A stretch of DNA of 64,000 nucleotides from Aquibacillus sediminis. GTDB lineage: Bacteria > Bacillota > Bacilli > Bacillales > Amphibacillaceae. Each line of letters opens with the position of its first letter. Position 1 is the first letter of the stretch. The position numbers and the translations under genes were made by a program. The notes under the pieces were generated by a model. It was given only the letters and a program-made list of their open reading frames with translations. It searched no databases and was not told the DNA's origin. The DNA is taken from the NCBI RefSeq assembly GCF_005870085.1, contig NZ_SZNM01000002.1:248001-312000 (forward strand). The letters are read 5' to 3'. This document shows positions 41,880-51,033 of the stretch, in pieces.

Positions 41880-43511
41880 GTGGAAATCGATATTCAAGCT
41901 TTGATTTTTGAATTCATTGGTGGTCTAGGTATTTTTCTATTAGGGATTAAATATATGGGAGATGGACTGCAAAAAATAGCAGGGGATGGTTTGCGAGATA
42001 TTTTAGATCGTTTTACTAGTAATCCATTCATGGGTGTCCTTGCTGGTATTGTTGTTACCATTCTCCTTCAAACAAGTACAGGTACAACTGTTTTGACAAT
42101 TGGATTAGTAAATGCTGGTTTTATGACGCTAAGGCAGTCGATTGGTGTAATCATGGGAGCGAATATTGGTACAACCGTAACAGCTTTTATAATTGGTATT
42201 AAAATCGAGGAATATGCTTTACCGATCGTTGCTATAGGTGCATTTATGCTGTTTTTCTTTAAAAATAATAAGACTAATAATATTGGACAAACTGTTTTTG
42301 GTTTTGGTGCGCTATTCTTAGGATTAAGTTTTATGGGAGATGGTCTTAAGCCATTACGAGATCTACAAGTTTTCCAGGATCTAACAGTTAGCATGTCTGA
42401 TAATCCAGTTTTAGGTGTTCTAATTGGAACAATCTTTACTGTGATTGTACAAAGTTCAAGTGCGACAATAGGTATATTACAAAGTTTATTTGCAGAAGGT
42501 GCGATTCAGTTAGATGCAGCACTACCAGTTTTGTTTGGAGATAATATTGGTACTACAATTACTGCTATTTTGGCATCTATTGGTGCTTCTGTTGCAGCAA
42601 GAAGAGCGGCATTGACACATGTCATCTTTAACGTTATTGGTACAATACTCATCTTGTTTATTATTGGTTTATATACGCAGTTTATTGCTTATTTGCAAGG
42701 CCAATTGGATTTAAATGCTGAAATGACCATTGCATTTGCGCACGGTATATTTAATGTTTCGAATACGATAATCCAGTTTCCATTTATTGCATTATTAGCA
42801 GTAATCGTAACGAAGTTAGTTCCCGGAGATGATGTAATTGTTGAATATAAACCAAAACATTTAGACCCGATTTTTATTCAACAATCACCTTCAGTGGCTC
42901 TTGACCAAGCGAAAGAAGAAATCGTTCGTATGGGGGAATATGCCCATAAAGGGTTACAAGAAACGAGTCTCTATTTGAACACAAATCATCATAAGCATTC
43001 TGAAGTTGCACTCCAAGTGGAGGGGGCTTTAAATAATTTAGACCGTGAAATAACAGATTATTTAATCCAGTTATCAGGTACATCGTTCTCCGATTATGAT
43101 AGTGAAAAGCATTCAGCTTTAATTGATTCAGTAAGAGATCTTGAACGAATTGGCGATCATTTTGAAAATATTTTAGAGCTTATTGATTATAAAATTTCTA
43201 ATAAGGTTGTCATTACAGAACAAGCAATGGATGATTTAAATGATATGTTTGATGTGACAATGGAAGCAGTTAAGCAAGCTGTTGCATCACTTGGTGAAAT
43301 GGATAAAGAACTTGCAAGTGCTGTTATTCAAAAAGAGGAAACAATTGATAATATGGAACGTGCCTACCGTAAAAAACATATTATTCGTTTAAATGAAGGA
43401 TTATGTTCAGGAATGTCAGGTATCGTATTCGTTGATATTTTAAGTAATTTAGAAAGAATAGGAGATCATGCAATGAATATTGCAGATGAAGTCCTAGGAG
43501 AAAAAAATTAA
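41880..43511 (+). CDS. Na/Pi cotransporter with C-terminal PhoU-like domain
   Basis: Sodium/phosphate symporter of the NptA family, 543 residues. The membrane half has GGLGIFLLGIKYMGDGLQ, the inverted repeat motifs ILLQTSTGTT and VIVQSSSATIG, and the GANIGTTVTA/GDNIGTTITA pair. The C-terminal third (about 345-540) is a PhoU-like helical domain (DLERIGDHFENI and NLERIGDHAMNIADE). GTG 41880. The first repeat has QTSTG in place of QSSSA. Paralogue of yqeW at 8474. Confidence 0.9.
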   Translation: MEIDIQALIFEFIGGLGIFLLGIKYMGDGLQKIAGDGLRDILDRFTSNPFMGVLAGIVVTILLQTSTGTTVLTIGLVNAGFMTLRQSIGVIMGANIGTTVTAFIIGIKIEEYALPIVAIGAFMLFFFKNNKTNNIGQTVFGFGALFLGLSFMGDGLKPLRDLQVFQDLTVSMSDNPVLGVLIGTIFTVIVQSSSATIGILQSLFAEGAIQLDAALPVLFGDNIGTTITAILASIGASVAARRAALTHVIFNVIGTILILFIIGLYTQFIAYLQGQLDLNAEMTIAFAHGIFNVSNTIIQFPFIALLAVIVTKLVPGDDVIVEYKPKHLDPIFIQQSPSVALDQAKEEIVRMGEYAHKGLQETSLYLNTNHHKHSEVALQVEGALNNLDREITDYLIQLSGTSFSDYDSEKHSALIDSVRDLERIGDHFENILELIDYKISNKVVITEQAMDDLNDMFDVTMEAVKQAVASLGEMDKELASAVIQKEETIDNMERAYRKKHIIRLNEGLCSGMSGIVFVDILSNLERIGDHAMNIADEVLGEKN

Positions 43512-43517
43512 TTAATG

Positions 43518-43548
43518 GAAATAAGAGGGCTGATCAGCCCTCTTATTC
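43518..43548 (+). terminator. Terminator after the Na/Pi transporter
   Basis: AATAAGAGGGCTGA/TCAGCCCTCTTATT perfect palindrome; only a short T-containing tail (CTATG). Confidence 0.7.
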
Positions 43549-43655
43549 TATGCATAAAAATTATAATTATTGTAATAAATTACCAAAAAACCCTTGATTC
43601 CATTAAGGATACATGCTATTATTAACTCTGTTGTAAAATTTAATTCAAAAATTTA

Positions 43656-43684
43656 TTGACAATAAAAAGAACATGTGATATATT
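43656..43684 (+). promoter_or_regulatory. Strong promoter of the tRNA cluster
   Basis: TTGACA (43656-43661), 17-bp spacer, TATATT (43679-43684), with an extended TGn immediately before the -10. Only 24 bp before the first tRNA. Confidence 0.9.
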
Positions 43685-43707
43685 TTTATTTGTCGTTAAG
43701 GTATTAT

Positions 43708-43782
43708 TCCACAGTAGCTCAGTGGTAGAGCAATCGGCTGTTAACCGATCGGTCGTAGGTTCGAATCCTACCTGTGGAGCCA
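43708..43782 (+). tRNA. tRNA-Asn (GTT)
   Basis: 75 nt including encoded CCA. Acceptor TCCACAG/CTGTGGA, anticodon GTT in CTGTTAA, T-loop GGTTCGAATCC. Confidence 0.97.
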
Positions 43783-43785
43783 TGT

Positions 43786-43862
43786 GGCGGTGTAGCTCAG
43801 CTGGCGAGAGCGTACGGTTCATACCCGTGAGGTCGGGGGTTCGATCCCCTCCGCCGCTACCA
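43786..43862 (+). tRNA. tRNA-Met (CAT), elongator type
   Basis: 77 nt including CCA. Anticodon CAT in GTTCATACC; sequence matches the Bacillus elongator tRNA-Met (GGCGGTGTAGCTCAGCTGG...). First acceptor pair is a G-T wobble. Confidence 0.93.
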
Positions 43863-43871
43863 TATAAATAT

Positions 43872-43948
43872 GGCGATCATGGTGAAGTGGTTAACACACC
43901 GGATTGTGGTTCCGGCATGCGTGGGTTCGAACCCCACTGGTCGCCCCA
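43872..43948 (+). tRNA. tRNA-His (GTG)
   Basis: 77 nt with the extra G(-1) facing C73 and encoded CCA. Anticodon GTG in ATTGTGGTT; acceptor GCGATCA/TGGTCGC. Confidence 0.96.
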
Positions 43949-43959
43949 TTAGTATATAT

Positions 43960-44033
43960 GGACCCTTAGCTCAGTTGGTTAGAGCTATCGGCTCATAACC
44001 GATCGGTCGCAGGTTCGAATCCTGCAGGGTCCA
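43960..44033 (+). tRNA. tRNA with CAT anticodon, probably tRNA-Ile2
   Basis: 74 nt. Acceptor GGACCCT/AGGGTCC, anticodon CAT in CTCATAA. The CTTAGCTCAGTTGGTTAGAGC body resembles Ile2 tRNAs whose C34 is modified to lysidine by TilS, but methionine identity cannot be excluded by eye. CCA is not encoded (TCA follows A73). Confidence 0.85.
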
Positions 44034-44046
44034 TCATTTTATTTGC

Positions 44047-44139
44047 GGAGGAGTACCCAAGTCTGGCTGAAGGGAGCGGTCTTGAAAACCGCCAGGGGCT
44101 TCACGGCCCGCGGGGGTTCGAATCCCTCCTCCTCCGCCA
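44047..44139 (+). tRNA. tRNA-Ser (TGA)
   Basis: 93 nt with a long variable arm and encoded CCA. Acceptor GGAGGAG/CTCCTCC, anticodon TGA in TCTTGAAAA. Confidence 0.96.
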
Positions 44140-44162
44140 TACATATTTTAACAGTCGTTGAA

Positions 44163-44526
44163 GAATTATAATGAATAAGGCTCGGTAGCTCAGTCGGTAG
44201 AGAAACCGCAAACCTCCGTGAAATAACATCCATGTAGGTTTTGCGAGGAGCGTAAGCATCGCCGAAAAAACAAGCAACGTGACGAGCACAGGGCATCATC
44301 GAAAAGACATCGAAGTAAGATGAAGAGCGGGAATAAAATAAGGTATTATATTGAATAAGGCTCGGTAGCTCAGTCGGTAGAGCAACCGTAAACCTCCGCG
44401 AATAACATCCATGTAGGTTTTGCGAGGAGCGTAAGCATCGCCGAAAAAACAAGCAACGTGACGAGCACAGGGCATCATCGAAAAGACATCGAAGTAAGAT
44501 GAAGAGCGAGAAAAAACAAGAAAATT
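44163..44526 (+). repeat. Two ~180-bp tandem units beginning with the 5' third of tRNA-Phe
   Basis: GGCTCGGTAGCTCAGTCGGT occurs at 44179, 44359 and 44538; only the last belongs to a complete tRNA-Phe. The first two copies match the tRNA through the D arm (about 28 nt), then diverge at the anticodon stem into a shared ~150-bp sequence that includes CGCAAACCT/AGGTTTTGCG pairing, GCGAGGAGCGTAAGCATCGC and ACGAGCACAGGGCATCATCG. The units are about 95% alike by eye. Minus-strand open frames across them are repeat artefacts. Probable origin: duplication around tRNA-Phe with an inserted repeat. Confidence 0.88.
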
Positions 44527-44537
44527 ATACTGAACAA

Positions 44538-44610
<73 letters not shown>

Positions 44611-44613
44611 TCA

Positions 44614-44653
44614 CAAAAGCGTTCCATTGATAAGATGGGGCGTTTTTTTTGTG
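44614..44653 (+). terminator. Terminator of the tRNA cluster
   Basis: AAAAGCG-TTCCAT...ATGGGGCGTTTT stem followed by TTTTTTTGTG. Confidence 0.8.
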
Positions 44654-44854
44654 TTAAAAAATGCATAGCTTCACTGTAAATAATCTAGAGCGTATTCAAG
44701 CAAGTATAAGGGTATTGGAGCCGTAGGTATATAAAATATGTCTAAAATATGAAGCAAATCAGTTGCAACCCAGATGGTGCTTTGATAATCTTGGCATTAA
44801 AGGGAAACGTACTATATGTGCGTTATTCTTACATAATTAAAAGGAGGAATTAAA

Positions 44855-45466
44855 ATGGCTAAATTTGAATTACCAGAGTTACCTTATGCTTATGATGCAT
44901 TAGAACCTCATATTGATAAGGAAACGATGAACATCCACCATACGAAACACCACAACACCTATGTAGCAAAATTGAATGGTGCGTTAGAAGGACAAAGTGA
45001 TCTTGAAGGAAAATCACTTGACGAATTACTATCTGACTTAAATAGTGTACCAGAGTCAATTCGTACAGCTGTTCGTAATAATGGTGGTGGACATGCAAAC
45101 CATAGTCTCTTCTGGACAATTCTTTCTCCAAATGGTGGAGGGGAACCATCAGGTGAACTAGCAACTAAACTAAATGATAAATTTGGTAGCTTTGACAAGT
45201 TCAAAGAAGAATTCGCTGCTGCAGCTGCTGGCCGTTTTGGTTCTGGCTGGGCATGGTTAATAGTAAATAATGGTGAATTAGAAATAACAAGCACGCCAAA
45301 CCAAGATACACCAATTATGGATGGAAAAACCCCAATCCTTGGTCTTGATGTTTGGGAGCATGCTTATTACCTTAAATATCAAAACAAACGTCCTGATTAC
45401 ATCGCAGCATTCTGGAATGTTGTGAATTGGGATGAAGTTGCTAAGCGTTACGATGCAGCTAAATAA
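44855..45466 (+). CDS. sodA: Superoxide dismutase (Mn type)
   Basis: Cytosolic superoxide dismutase, 203 residues. N-terminal hairpin with the first metal histidines ([30 protein letters not shown]), [11 protein letters not shown] with the second, and C-terminal [18 protein letters not shown] supplying Asp and His ligands. The [11 protein letters not shown] segment and overall sequence fit manganese enzymes. Ribosome site AAAAGGAGG. Own terminator at 45475. Position before yqgE and pbpA matches B. subtilis. Confidence 0.97.
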   Translation: MAKFELPELPYAYDALEPHIDKETMNIHHTKHHNTYVAKLNGALEGQSDLEGKSLDELLSDLNSVPESIRTAVRNNGGGHANHSLFWTILSPNGGGEPSGELATKLNDKFGSFDKFKEEFAAAAAGRFGSGWAWLIVNNGELEITSTPNQDTPIMDGKTPILGLDVWEHAYYLKYQNKRPDYIAAFWNVVNWDEVAKRYDAAK

Positions 45467-45474
45467 TTAATAGT

Positions 45475-45513
45475 AAAAAGAGCCTTTGATGAATCAAGGG
45501 CTCTTTTTTGGTT
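45475..45513 (+). terminator. Terminator after sodA
   Basis: AAGAGCCTTTGAT-GA-ATCAAGGGCTCTT hairpin followed by TTTTGG. Confidence 0.88.
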
Positions 45514-45539
45514 TGTTTAAAATCAGGGAACAACGCTCT

Positions 45540-45770
45540 TTTTTGCAATCCAGTCTCTCATTCCGTTATTCTCCTTCTCAGGCTTTTTTTGACGGTTACG
45601 CGGTTCCTCGCGCCGTTATTTGCAGGTTTGGAGTCATGTTCATTTAATTTTGGCGCACTTGGGAATGTGAGGCTGTTTCGTACAGATTATTGCTCCTTTT
45701 TTTGAGCCTTTCGTTGAACCACAAACCGTTTTCCTCACCAAACCGGTCCCTCATCCCATTATTTTATGAA
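45540..45770. repeat. Degenerate repeat array between sodA and yqgE
   Basis: Three variants of ACCGGTYCCTCATYCCGTTATT occur at 45550-45570, 45600-45620 and 45742-45763, with a fourth partial one near 45724-45740. The segment CTCCTT...GAGCCTTT...G also recurs between them (45571-45599 and 45691-45722). The surrounding 515 bp contains no credible gene: small open frames at 45508-45705 and 45690-46019 lack ribosome sites and cover the repeats. 45770-45960 is ordinary AT-rich DNA. Confidence 0.6.
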
Positions 45771-45981
45771 TTTATAGTAATTTTAATAAAGTCTTTACCT
45801 AATCGGTTGATATTGACGAATTTCTTAAGAAACGTTGTATGGGTTAGTTACATTGGAGTTTCAGTCAACCACAAAACCAAAAACAGCCCATTTTTTAACA
45901 CATTAAACCGTACGTTAAAATTGTATAGCTCCCGTAGAATTGAAAACAATAAAAGTAGATACGAAAAGGAGACGGGAGCTT

Positions 45982-47259
45982 ATGAACAAAAGTTTAAAGG
46001 TAATATTAGGCGATATTGAAATTAACCGTGATTTAAAATTATTACTAACAATTGGTGGACTATATGCATTGTCCACTTTTTTATCCAATACTTTTGTCAA
46101 TATTTATTTATGGAAACAATCGGGTGAATTCATTGACATCGCTCAATACAACTTGTTTGTCTATATTATGCAACCATTAACCTTCATTTTAGCTGGAAGA
46201 ATTGCAAAACGGGTAGATAGAGTCATTGTTCTGCGATTAGGTGTTACCTTTTTATCTTTATTTTATATGACGGTATTGATTGTTGGCGAGAATGCAGCAA
46301 CATATAATATGTTGCTTGGGGCATTATTGGGAATAGGTTTTGGGTTTTATTGGTTAGCCTTTAATGTTTTAACGTTTGAAGTGACAGAACCTGATACAAG
46401 AGACTTTTTTAATGGTTTCTTGGGATTGATGCAATCCTTTGGCGGGATGGTTGGCCCAATACTAGCAGGTTTTATTATTTCTAGATTAGACAACTTTCAA
46501 GGTTATACCATTATTTTTTCGATTTCATTCGGATTGTTCATTTTAGCTGTTATATGTACAATGTTTTTACAAAGAAGATCTGCTGAAGGTACGTTCGCTT
46601 TTATGAGAATCATTAAAGAAAGAAAGCATAATCAAGATTGGAAACGTATCTTGAATGCACACACTTTTCAAGGATTACGCGAAGGTATTTTTGTATTTGT
46701 TATTTCTGTTTGGGTATTCATTACTACGCAAAGTGAATTTGCCCTTGGTACATTTAACCTTGTCTTTTCTGGGTTTTCACTTGTGTTTTATTTTGTGGCT
46801 ACAAAAATTATTAAGCCAAAAATGAGAAAATGGGCAATTTTTGCTGGTGGTTTATCATTGTATTTTTCCATCTTTCTACTACTATTCCACATGAACTATA
46901 CAACGCTTCTTATCTACGGGGCGATTATTGGTTTGTCTTATCCAATTTTCACTGTTCCCTATGTGTCGATGACATATGATGTAATTGGAAAAGGTTGGAA
47001 AGCAGGTGAAATGCGGATTGAATATATTGTTGTGCGAGAATTGTTTCTAAATATTGGAAGAGTTTCCTCCATTGCGATCTTCCTTTTGGCAGTCTCTTTA
47101 TTTGATCCGGAAACAATCATTCCGTATTTAATGGCTGTTGTTGGGGCGGGACACTTGGTCGTGTATTTTTTTGTCAAAGATATTACGTTACATGGGTTAC
47201 ATGCAGAACAAGAAACCATCGAAGCCAAACAAGAAATTGCTGACCAAGAGAATCGATAA
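45982..47259 (+). CDS. yqgE: MFS transporter (YqgE)
   Basis: Major facilitator superfamily permease with about 12 membrane helices over 425 residues; substrate unknown. The loop between helices 2 and 3 carries AGRIAKRVDRVIVLRLG, the MFS signature, and there is a cytoplasmic central loop at about 185-215 (RRSAEGTFAFMRIIKERKH). ATG 45982 follows AAAAGGAGACGGG. Placement between sodA and pbpA equals B. subtilis yqgE. Confidence 0.88.
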   Translation: MNKSLKVILGDIEINRDLKLLLTIGGLYALSTFLSNTFVNIYLWKQSGEFIDIAQYNLFVYIMQPLTFILAGRIAKRVDRVIVLRLGVTFLSLFYMTVLIVGENAATYNMLLGALLGIGFGFYWLAFNVLTFEVTEPDTRDFFNGFLGLMQSFGGMVGPILAGFIISRLDNFQGYTIIFSISFGLFILAVICTMFLQRRSAEGTFAFMRIIKERKHNQDWKRILNAHTFQGLREGIFVFVISVWVFITTQSEFALGTFNLVFSGFSLVFYFVATKIIKPKMRKWAIFAGGLSLYFSIFLLLFHMNYTTLLIYGAIIGLSYPIFTVPYVSMTYDVIGKGWKAGEMRIEYIVVRELFLNIGRVSSIAIFLLAVSLFDPETIIPYLMAVVGAGHLVVYFFVKDITLHGLHAEQETIEAKQEIADQENR

Positions 47260-47327
47260 TCCTATAGAGTCTTAACCGAGAGGATGATATAATAAGGTGT
47301 AGATGAATTTTAAGGGAGAAAATGACC

Positions 47328-49523
47328 ATGGGAAATAAGAAAAAGAAAAAAACACAACTTCCCTTTCGTTTAAACATTTTGTTTATATTAGTATTCGCCT
47401 TGTTTTCTTTGTTAATTTTACAATTGGGCGTTGTACAAATCTTAAATGGGGAAGAAGCACAGGAAAAAATTGATCGGACAACAGACACAACCTCAAAAAA
47501 TTCAGTACCTCGAGGTAAAATGTATGATCGTTTTGGGAGAGTTATTCTTGACAATGAACCAGTTCGATCTATTATTTATACACCACCTAAAGGAGGAGAT
47601 AGTGCCGAAAAACGGTTAGATATCGCAGAAAAATTAGCGACCTATATTACACTGGGTGAAGACTCTGAAGATAGACAGAATATGATTAGAGAACGAGACA
47701 AAAAAGAGTATTGGTATTTGCTAAATACAGAAGAGGTCCAAGGGCGATTATCGGCACAGGAATTAGAAGAGTTATCGACTGCTGAACAATATCAAGCAAT
47801 GTTGGATAAGATTACTGCAGAGGATTTAGCGCAGATTGAATGGACAGATGAATTATATAATGAACTAGCAATAAAGAAAGAACTTGATAAAGCATATGAA
47901 CTATCGCCACATATCATAAAAAATGAAAATGTAACGGAAGAAGAATATGCTAAGGTTTCTGAACATTTATCAGAGTTACCAGGGATAGATGCGACAATTA
48001 ATTGGGATAGAGATTTCGTTAATGGAAATACATTTGCAAATTTTATCGGAAAAGTAACAACATCTGATCAAGGGGTACCGGCAGATCAAGCACCATACTA
48101 CAATAGTCTAGGGTATAGTCGTAATGATCGTGTGGGAACAAGTGGTTTAGAAGAACAATATGAAAGTGTCTTGCGTGGAAGAAAAGAACAAGTGCGTTTT
48201 ACAACCGATCAACAAGGGAATGTAGTTGGTTCTGAAGTGGTTGTGGAAGGACAGCGTGGTAACGATCTAGAGTTAACAATTGATATGGAGTTACAACAAG
48301 CTGTTGATCAAATCGTTCAAGAAGAACTAAAAACAACAATTGAGAAACATCCAGAACAAAACAAATATATGAAAGATGCTTTAGTTGCAATGATGAATCC
48401 ACAAACGGGTGAAGTTTTAGCATTATCTGGAATTAGCTATGATCAAGAAACGGAGGAATTTTCAGATCAATCGTTTCGTGTGGTTTACGATGCCCATCGA
48501 CCTGGTTCTACTGTTAAAGGTGCATCTGTCTTAGCTGGTCTCGATTCGGATGTTATTTCAGAAGGTGAACGAATGGATGATGAGTGTATCAGAATAGCGA
48601 GTTCAGCACCAAAATGTTCTTGGCAATATTTAGGAGTCGTGGATGATATTGATGCATTAAAACGTTCTTCTAACGTCTATATGTTTCACATTGCGATGCG
48701 TCTAGGTGAGGCAACTTATCGCCCAAACGAAAGGCTTGTTGGTTACAATTCTGATAAATTTCAAACCTTTCGTAATTACTATAGTCAATTTGGATTAGGT
48801 GTTGAAACGGGTGTTGATTTACCGTTTGAATCAACAGGATATAAAGGGAGTATTGACATTAATGCAGCGGGTAAACAAATGGACTTTTCGATTGGACAGT
48901 TTGATACTTATACGACGCTGCAATTAGCACAATACGTATCTACCATTGCCAATGATGGCTATCGTGTACGACCGAGACTCGTTAATAAGGTGCGGGAACC
49001 GTCATTATCAAATGATCAATTAGGGCCAGTTGTAGAAGCCTATAACACGGATGTTTTAAATCGAATTACCATGGAACAAGATTATATCGAACGTGTCCAG
49101 GAAGGGTTTCGTCGTGTTATGCAAGAATCTAGAGGTACAGCTGCCTCCTATTTTAATGATGCGCCTTATAATCCAGCAGGTAAAACAGGAACTGCAGAAA
49201 ATGGGATCTATGAAGATGGTGAATTAATAGAGGAGACAGTTAATCTGTCACTTGTTGGATATGCTCCATTTGATAATCCTGAAGTAGTATTTGCTGTGAT
49301 TGTTCCTAATCTGGGAGAAATTGAAAGTGGAAGGCATCCAGTTAATCATATGATTGGCAGAAGAATTTTAGATAAATATTTCGAATTGAAAGAGGAAAGA
49401 GCATCGGCTGGTGTTGATGATGATTTACCGGAAGAAGAGACCGCGGAAGAGTTGGAACTTGACATGCAGACGGAACAAGAACAACAACAGGCGGAGGAAC
49501 AACAAATGGATATATTAGACTAG
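47328..49523 (+). CDS. pbpA: Class B penicillin-binding protein PbpA (PBP2a)
   Basis: Peptidoglycan transpeptidase for lateral wall synthesis. 731 residues: an N-terminal membrane helix (about 15-38), a dimerisation/pedestal domain (SVPRGKMYDRFGRVILDN) and a transpeptidase domain with the active-site S-x-x-K in PGSTVKGAS, SSN in KRSSNVYMF and KTG in AGKTGTAE. Acidic Gln-rich C-terminal tail. ATG 47328 gives proper spacing to AAGGGAG; ATG 47322 is too close. Exported, anchored in the membrane. Confidence 0.95.
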   Translation: MGNKKKKKTQLPFRLNILFILVFALFSLLILQLGVVQILNGEEAQEKIDRTTDTTSKNSVPRGKMYDRFGRVILDNEPVRSIIYTPPKGGDSAEKRLDIAEKLATYITLGEDSEDRQNMIRERDKKEYWYLLNTEEVQGRLSAQELEELSTAEQYQAMLDKITAEDLAQIEWTDELYNELAIKKELDKAYELSPHIIKNENVTEEEYAKVSEHLSELPGIDATINWDRDFVNGNTFANFIGKVTTSDQGVPADQAPYYNSLGYSRNDRVGTSGLEEQYESVLRGRKEQVRFTTDQQGNVVGSEVVVEGQRGNDLELTIDMELQQAVDQIVQEELKTTIEKHPEQNKYMKDALVAMMNPQTGEVLALSGISYDQETEEFSDQSFRVVYDAHRPGSTVKGASVLAGLDSDVISEGERMDDECIRIASSAPKCSWQYLGVVDDIDALKRSSNVYMFHIAMRLGEATYRPNERLVGYNSDKFQTFRNYYSQFGLGVETGVDLPFESTGYKGSIDINAAGKQMDFSIGQFDTYTTLQLAQYVSTIANDGYRVRPRLVNKVREPSLSNDQLGPVVEAYNTDVLNRITMEQDYIERVQEGFRRVMQESRGTAASYFNDAPYNPAGKTGTAENGIYEDGELIEETVNLSLVGYAPFDNPEVVFAVIVPNLGEIESGRHPVNHMIGRRILDKYFELKEERASAGVDDDLPEEETAEELELDMQTEQEQQQAEEQQMDILD

Positions 49524-49560
49524 AAAAAAACATCGTGCATTTGCACGATGTTTTTTTAGT
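49524..49560. terminator. Bidirectional terminator after pbpA
   Basis: AAACATCGTGCA-TTT-GCACGATGTTT perfect hairpin, T run on both strands. Confidence 0.9.
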
Positions 49561-50050
49561 TGTTTGTTGTAATTGTATTTGCGATCTGTTTATATGACAT
49601 GCTAGGAGTTAATTCAAATTCACCTATTTGGATTTTTGTACTGTAGTCTTGTTCATCTAAAAAAGTACTAAACTCTTGTTTAGATTCGATGATACCAGCC
49701 TCATACAGTTGGTCTGTAATGGAAGAAACAGATGTTCCTTGTTCTATTACTAATAGAAATGCAGTATTCGTATCTTCGGGATTCTCCTCTGTAGCTTCAT
49801 TACGATCTGTATCAACATTTGAATCATCTCCAGTGGATTGTTCATCCTCTTGCATTGGGTGTTCATCTGTATATATATAGTAACCTTCTTGTTCGAGAGA
49901 TTGAATCATTTCATCGATACTTGGTTCAGTTTGTTCAACGTCTTCGGGGATTGACTGGTCCATTGGTTTTTCTATATAAATATAAGTTAAGGCTAAGGGA
50001 ATCGTTGCACTGAAGAGTCCCAAAGCAAATGCGCGTAATAACTGTTTCAT
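49556..50050 (-). CDS. Membrane-anchored MltG/YceG-like protein lacking the catalytic domain
   Basis: 164 residues: N-terminal membrane helix (about 7-27), a long acidic linker (35-95, many Asp/Glu/Asn), and a C-terminal LysM-like domain (about 98-160; VIEQGTSVSSITDQLYEAG, GEFELTPSMSYKQIANTI) like the N-terminal part of endolytic transglycosylase MltG. The catalytic MltG domain is absent. Probably extracytoplasmic. Position resembles yqzC of B. subtilis, but I am not certain of orthology. Runs in tandem behind the gene at 50410. Confidence 0.75.
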   Translation of the reverse strand: MKQLLRAFALGLFSATIPLALTYIYIEKPMDQSIPEDVEQTEPSIDEMIQSLEQEGYYIYTDEHPMQEDEQSTGDDSNVDTDRNEATEENPEDTNTAFLLVIEQGTSVSSITDQLYEAGIIESKQEFSTFLDEQDYSTKIQIGEFELTPSMSYKQIANTITTNN

Positions 50051-50059
50051 ATAAGACCT

Positions 50060-50410
50060 CTAACTTTCTGTTGAGAATTGATTGATGATTGAATGGACAT
50101 CATATTCACTTAGGTTAGTCTGTTTGGCTATGTCTCTAATAGTAACCCCTTGTTGATAGAGGCGATTAATTTTTTTTATTAACGGTGTTTGATTCTGCTC
50201 TGGATGGAGTACTGATTCAGAAAAATCTGTTGTCAGTAGTTCTTCTTCCAAAATTTTGATTTTTTTCTTCATTTGATAGGTTTCTTGCATTGATGAAATA
50301 GTAAATTGTTCTAATTGATTCTCGATATTTTTAAACTTATCTTCTACTAGAAAAGATAGGATAAATAGTACGATTGCAATAACAATCAACGTAATGATCA
50401 CATAAATCAT
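50060..50410 (-). CDS. Small membrane-anchored coiled-coil protein (YqzD-like)
   Basis: 116 residues: an N-terminal membrane helix (about 2-22), a coiled coil (25-60) and a C-terminal helix-turn-helix-like segment ([22 protein letters not shown]). Length and position fit B. subtilis yqzD (117 residues). ATG behind AAGGAGG. It lies 9 bp upstream of the MltG-like gene, so both form one minus-strand operon. A membrane protein with an HTH-like tail could tether or sense, but this is speculative. Confidence 0.7.
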   Translation of the reverse strand: MIYVIITLIVIAIVLFILSFLVEDKFKNIENQLEQFTISSMQETYQMKKKIKILEEELLTTDFSESVLHPEQNQTPLIKKINRLYQQGVTIRDIAKQTNLSEYDVHSIINQFSTES

Positions 50411-50684
50411 ATTATCTTCCTCCTTGGATTACCCATTATTAGTTATACCATATAAAAGCAATATAATGAAATAATTGTTTCAATTTATTTACGGTGGTAT
50501 TGTGGAATATTATTGTTACTGCTTATGTATATGAAATAGTTGAAAAGCTATTTTTATAAAAGGATTTGATAAACAATTCAACATGTGCTTGAAATAAGTG
50601 AATTTTTTTGGTAATATTATTGAGTCTGATAAATAATAATTGACAGTCATTATAGTTATTGATGAAGGTTTGGAGGGATAAATC

Positions 50685-50834
50685 ATGCGTGTAAACATTA
50701 CACTTGCTTGCACTGAAACAGGTGATCGCAATTATATTACAACGAAAAACAAACGTAAACACCCAGAACGTTTGGAGCTTAAAAAATATTCTCCACGTTT
50801 GAAGAAACATACACTACACCGTGAAACAAAGTAA
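50685..50834 (+). CDS. rpmG: 50S ribosomal protein L33 (zinc-free form)
   Basis: 49-residue bL33 beginning [20 protein letters not shown] and ending [11 protein letters not shown]. It lacks the two CxxC pairs of zinc-binding L33 (only one Cys), so it is the C-minus form used regardless of zinc supply. Ribosome site TGGAGGG. Sits upstream of yqgN as in B. subtilis. A paralogue with cysteines would be expected elsewhere in the genome. Confidence 0.95.
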   Translation: MRVNITLACTETGDRNYITTKNKRKHPERLELKKYSPRLKKHTLHRETK

Positions 50835-50854
50835 AGGTAGTATTGTATGCATTA

Positions 50855-50890
50855 AAAAAAAGCTGTCCCAGTAATGGGATGGCTTTTTTT
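50855..50890 (+). terminator. Terminator after rpmG
   Basis: AAAAAGCTGTCCCA-GTAA-TGGGATGGCTTTTT hairpin with T run. Confidence 0.88.
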
Positions 50891-51033
50891 AATGTTTTCT
50901 ATTTTTGCTAACATATGTCATAATAAATATTGATTTCTAAACTAAGAAGGTTGTGCCTCGCCCTTCATTTTTGAAGTGTTGAAATCAACAGACGATTGAT
51001 AAGTTTTAACTATGATATAAAAGGTGTGTAGCT

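Noticed and set aside
45508-46019. Two small plus-strand open frames between sodA and yqgE
   Set aside because: No ribosome sites, atypical composition, and they cover the degenerate repeat array.
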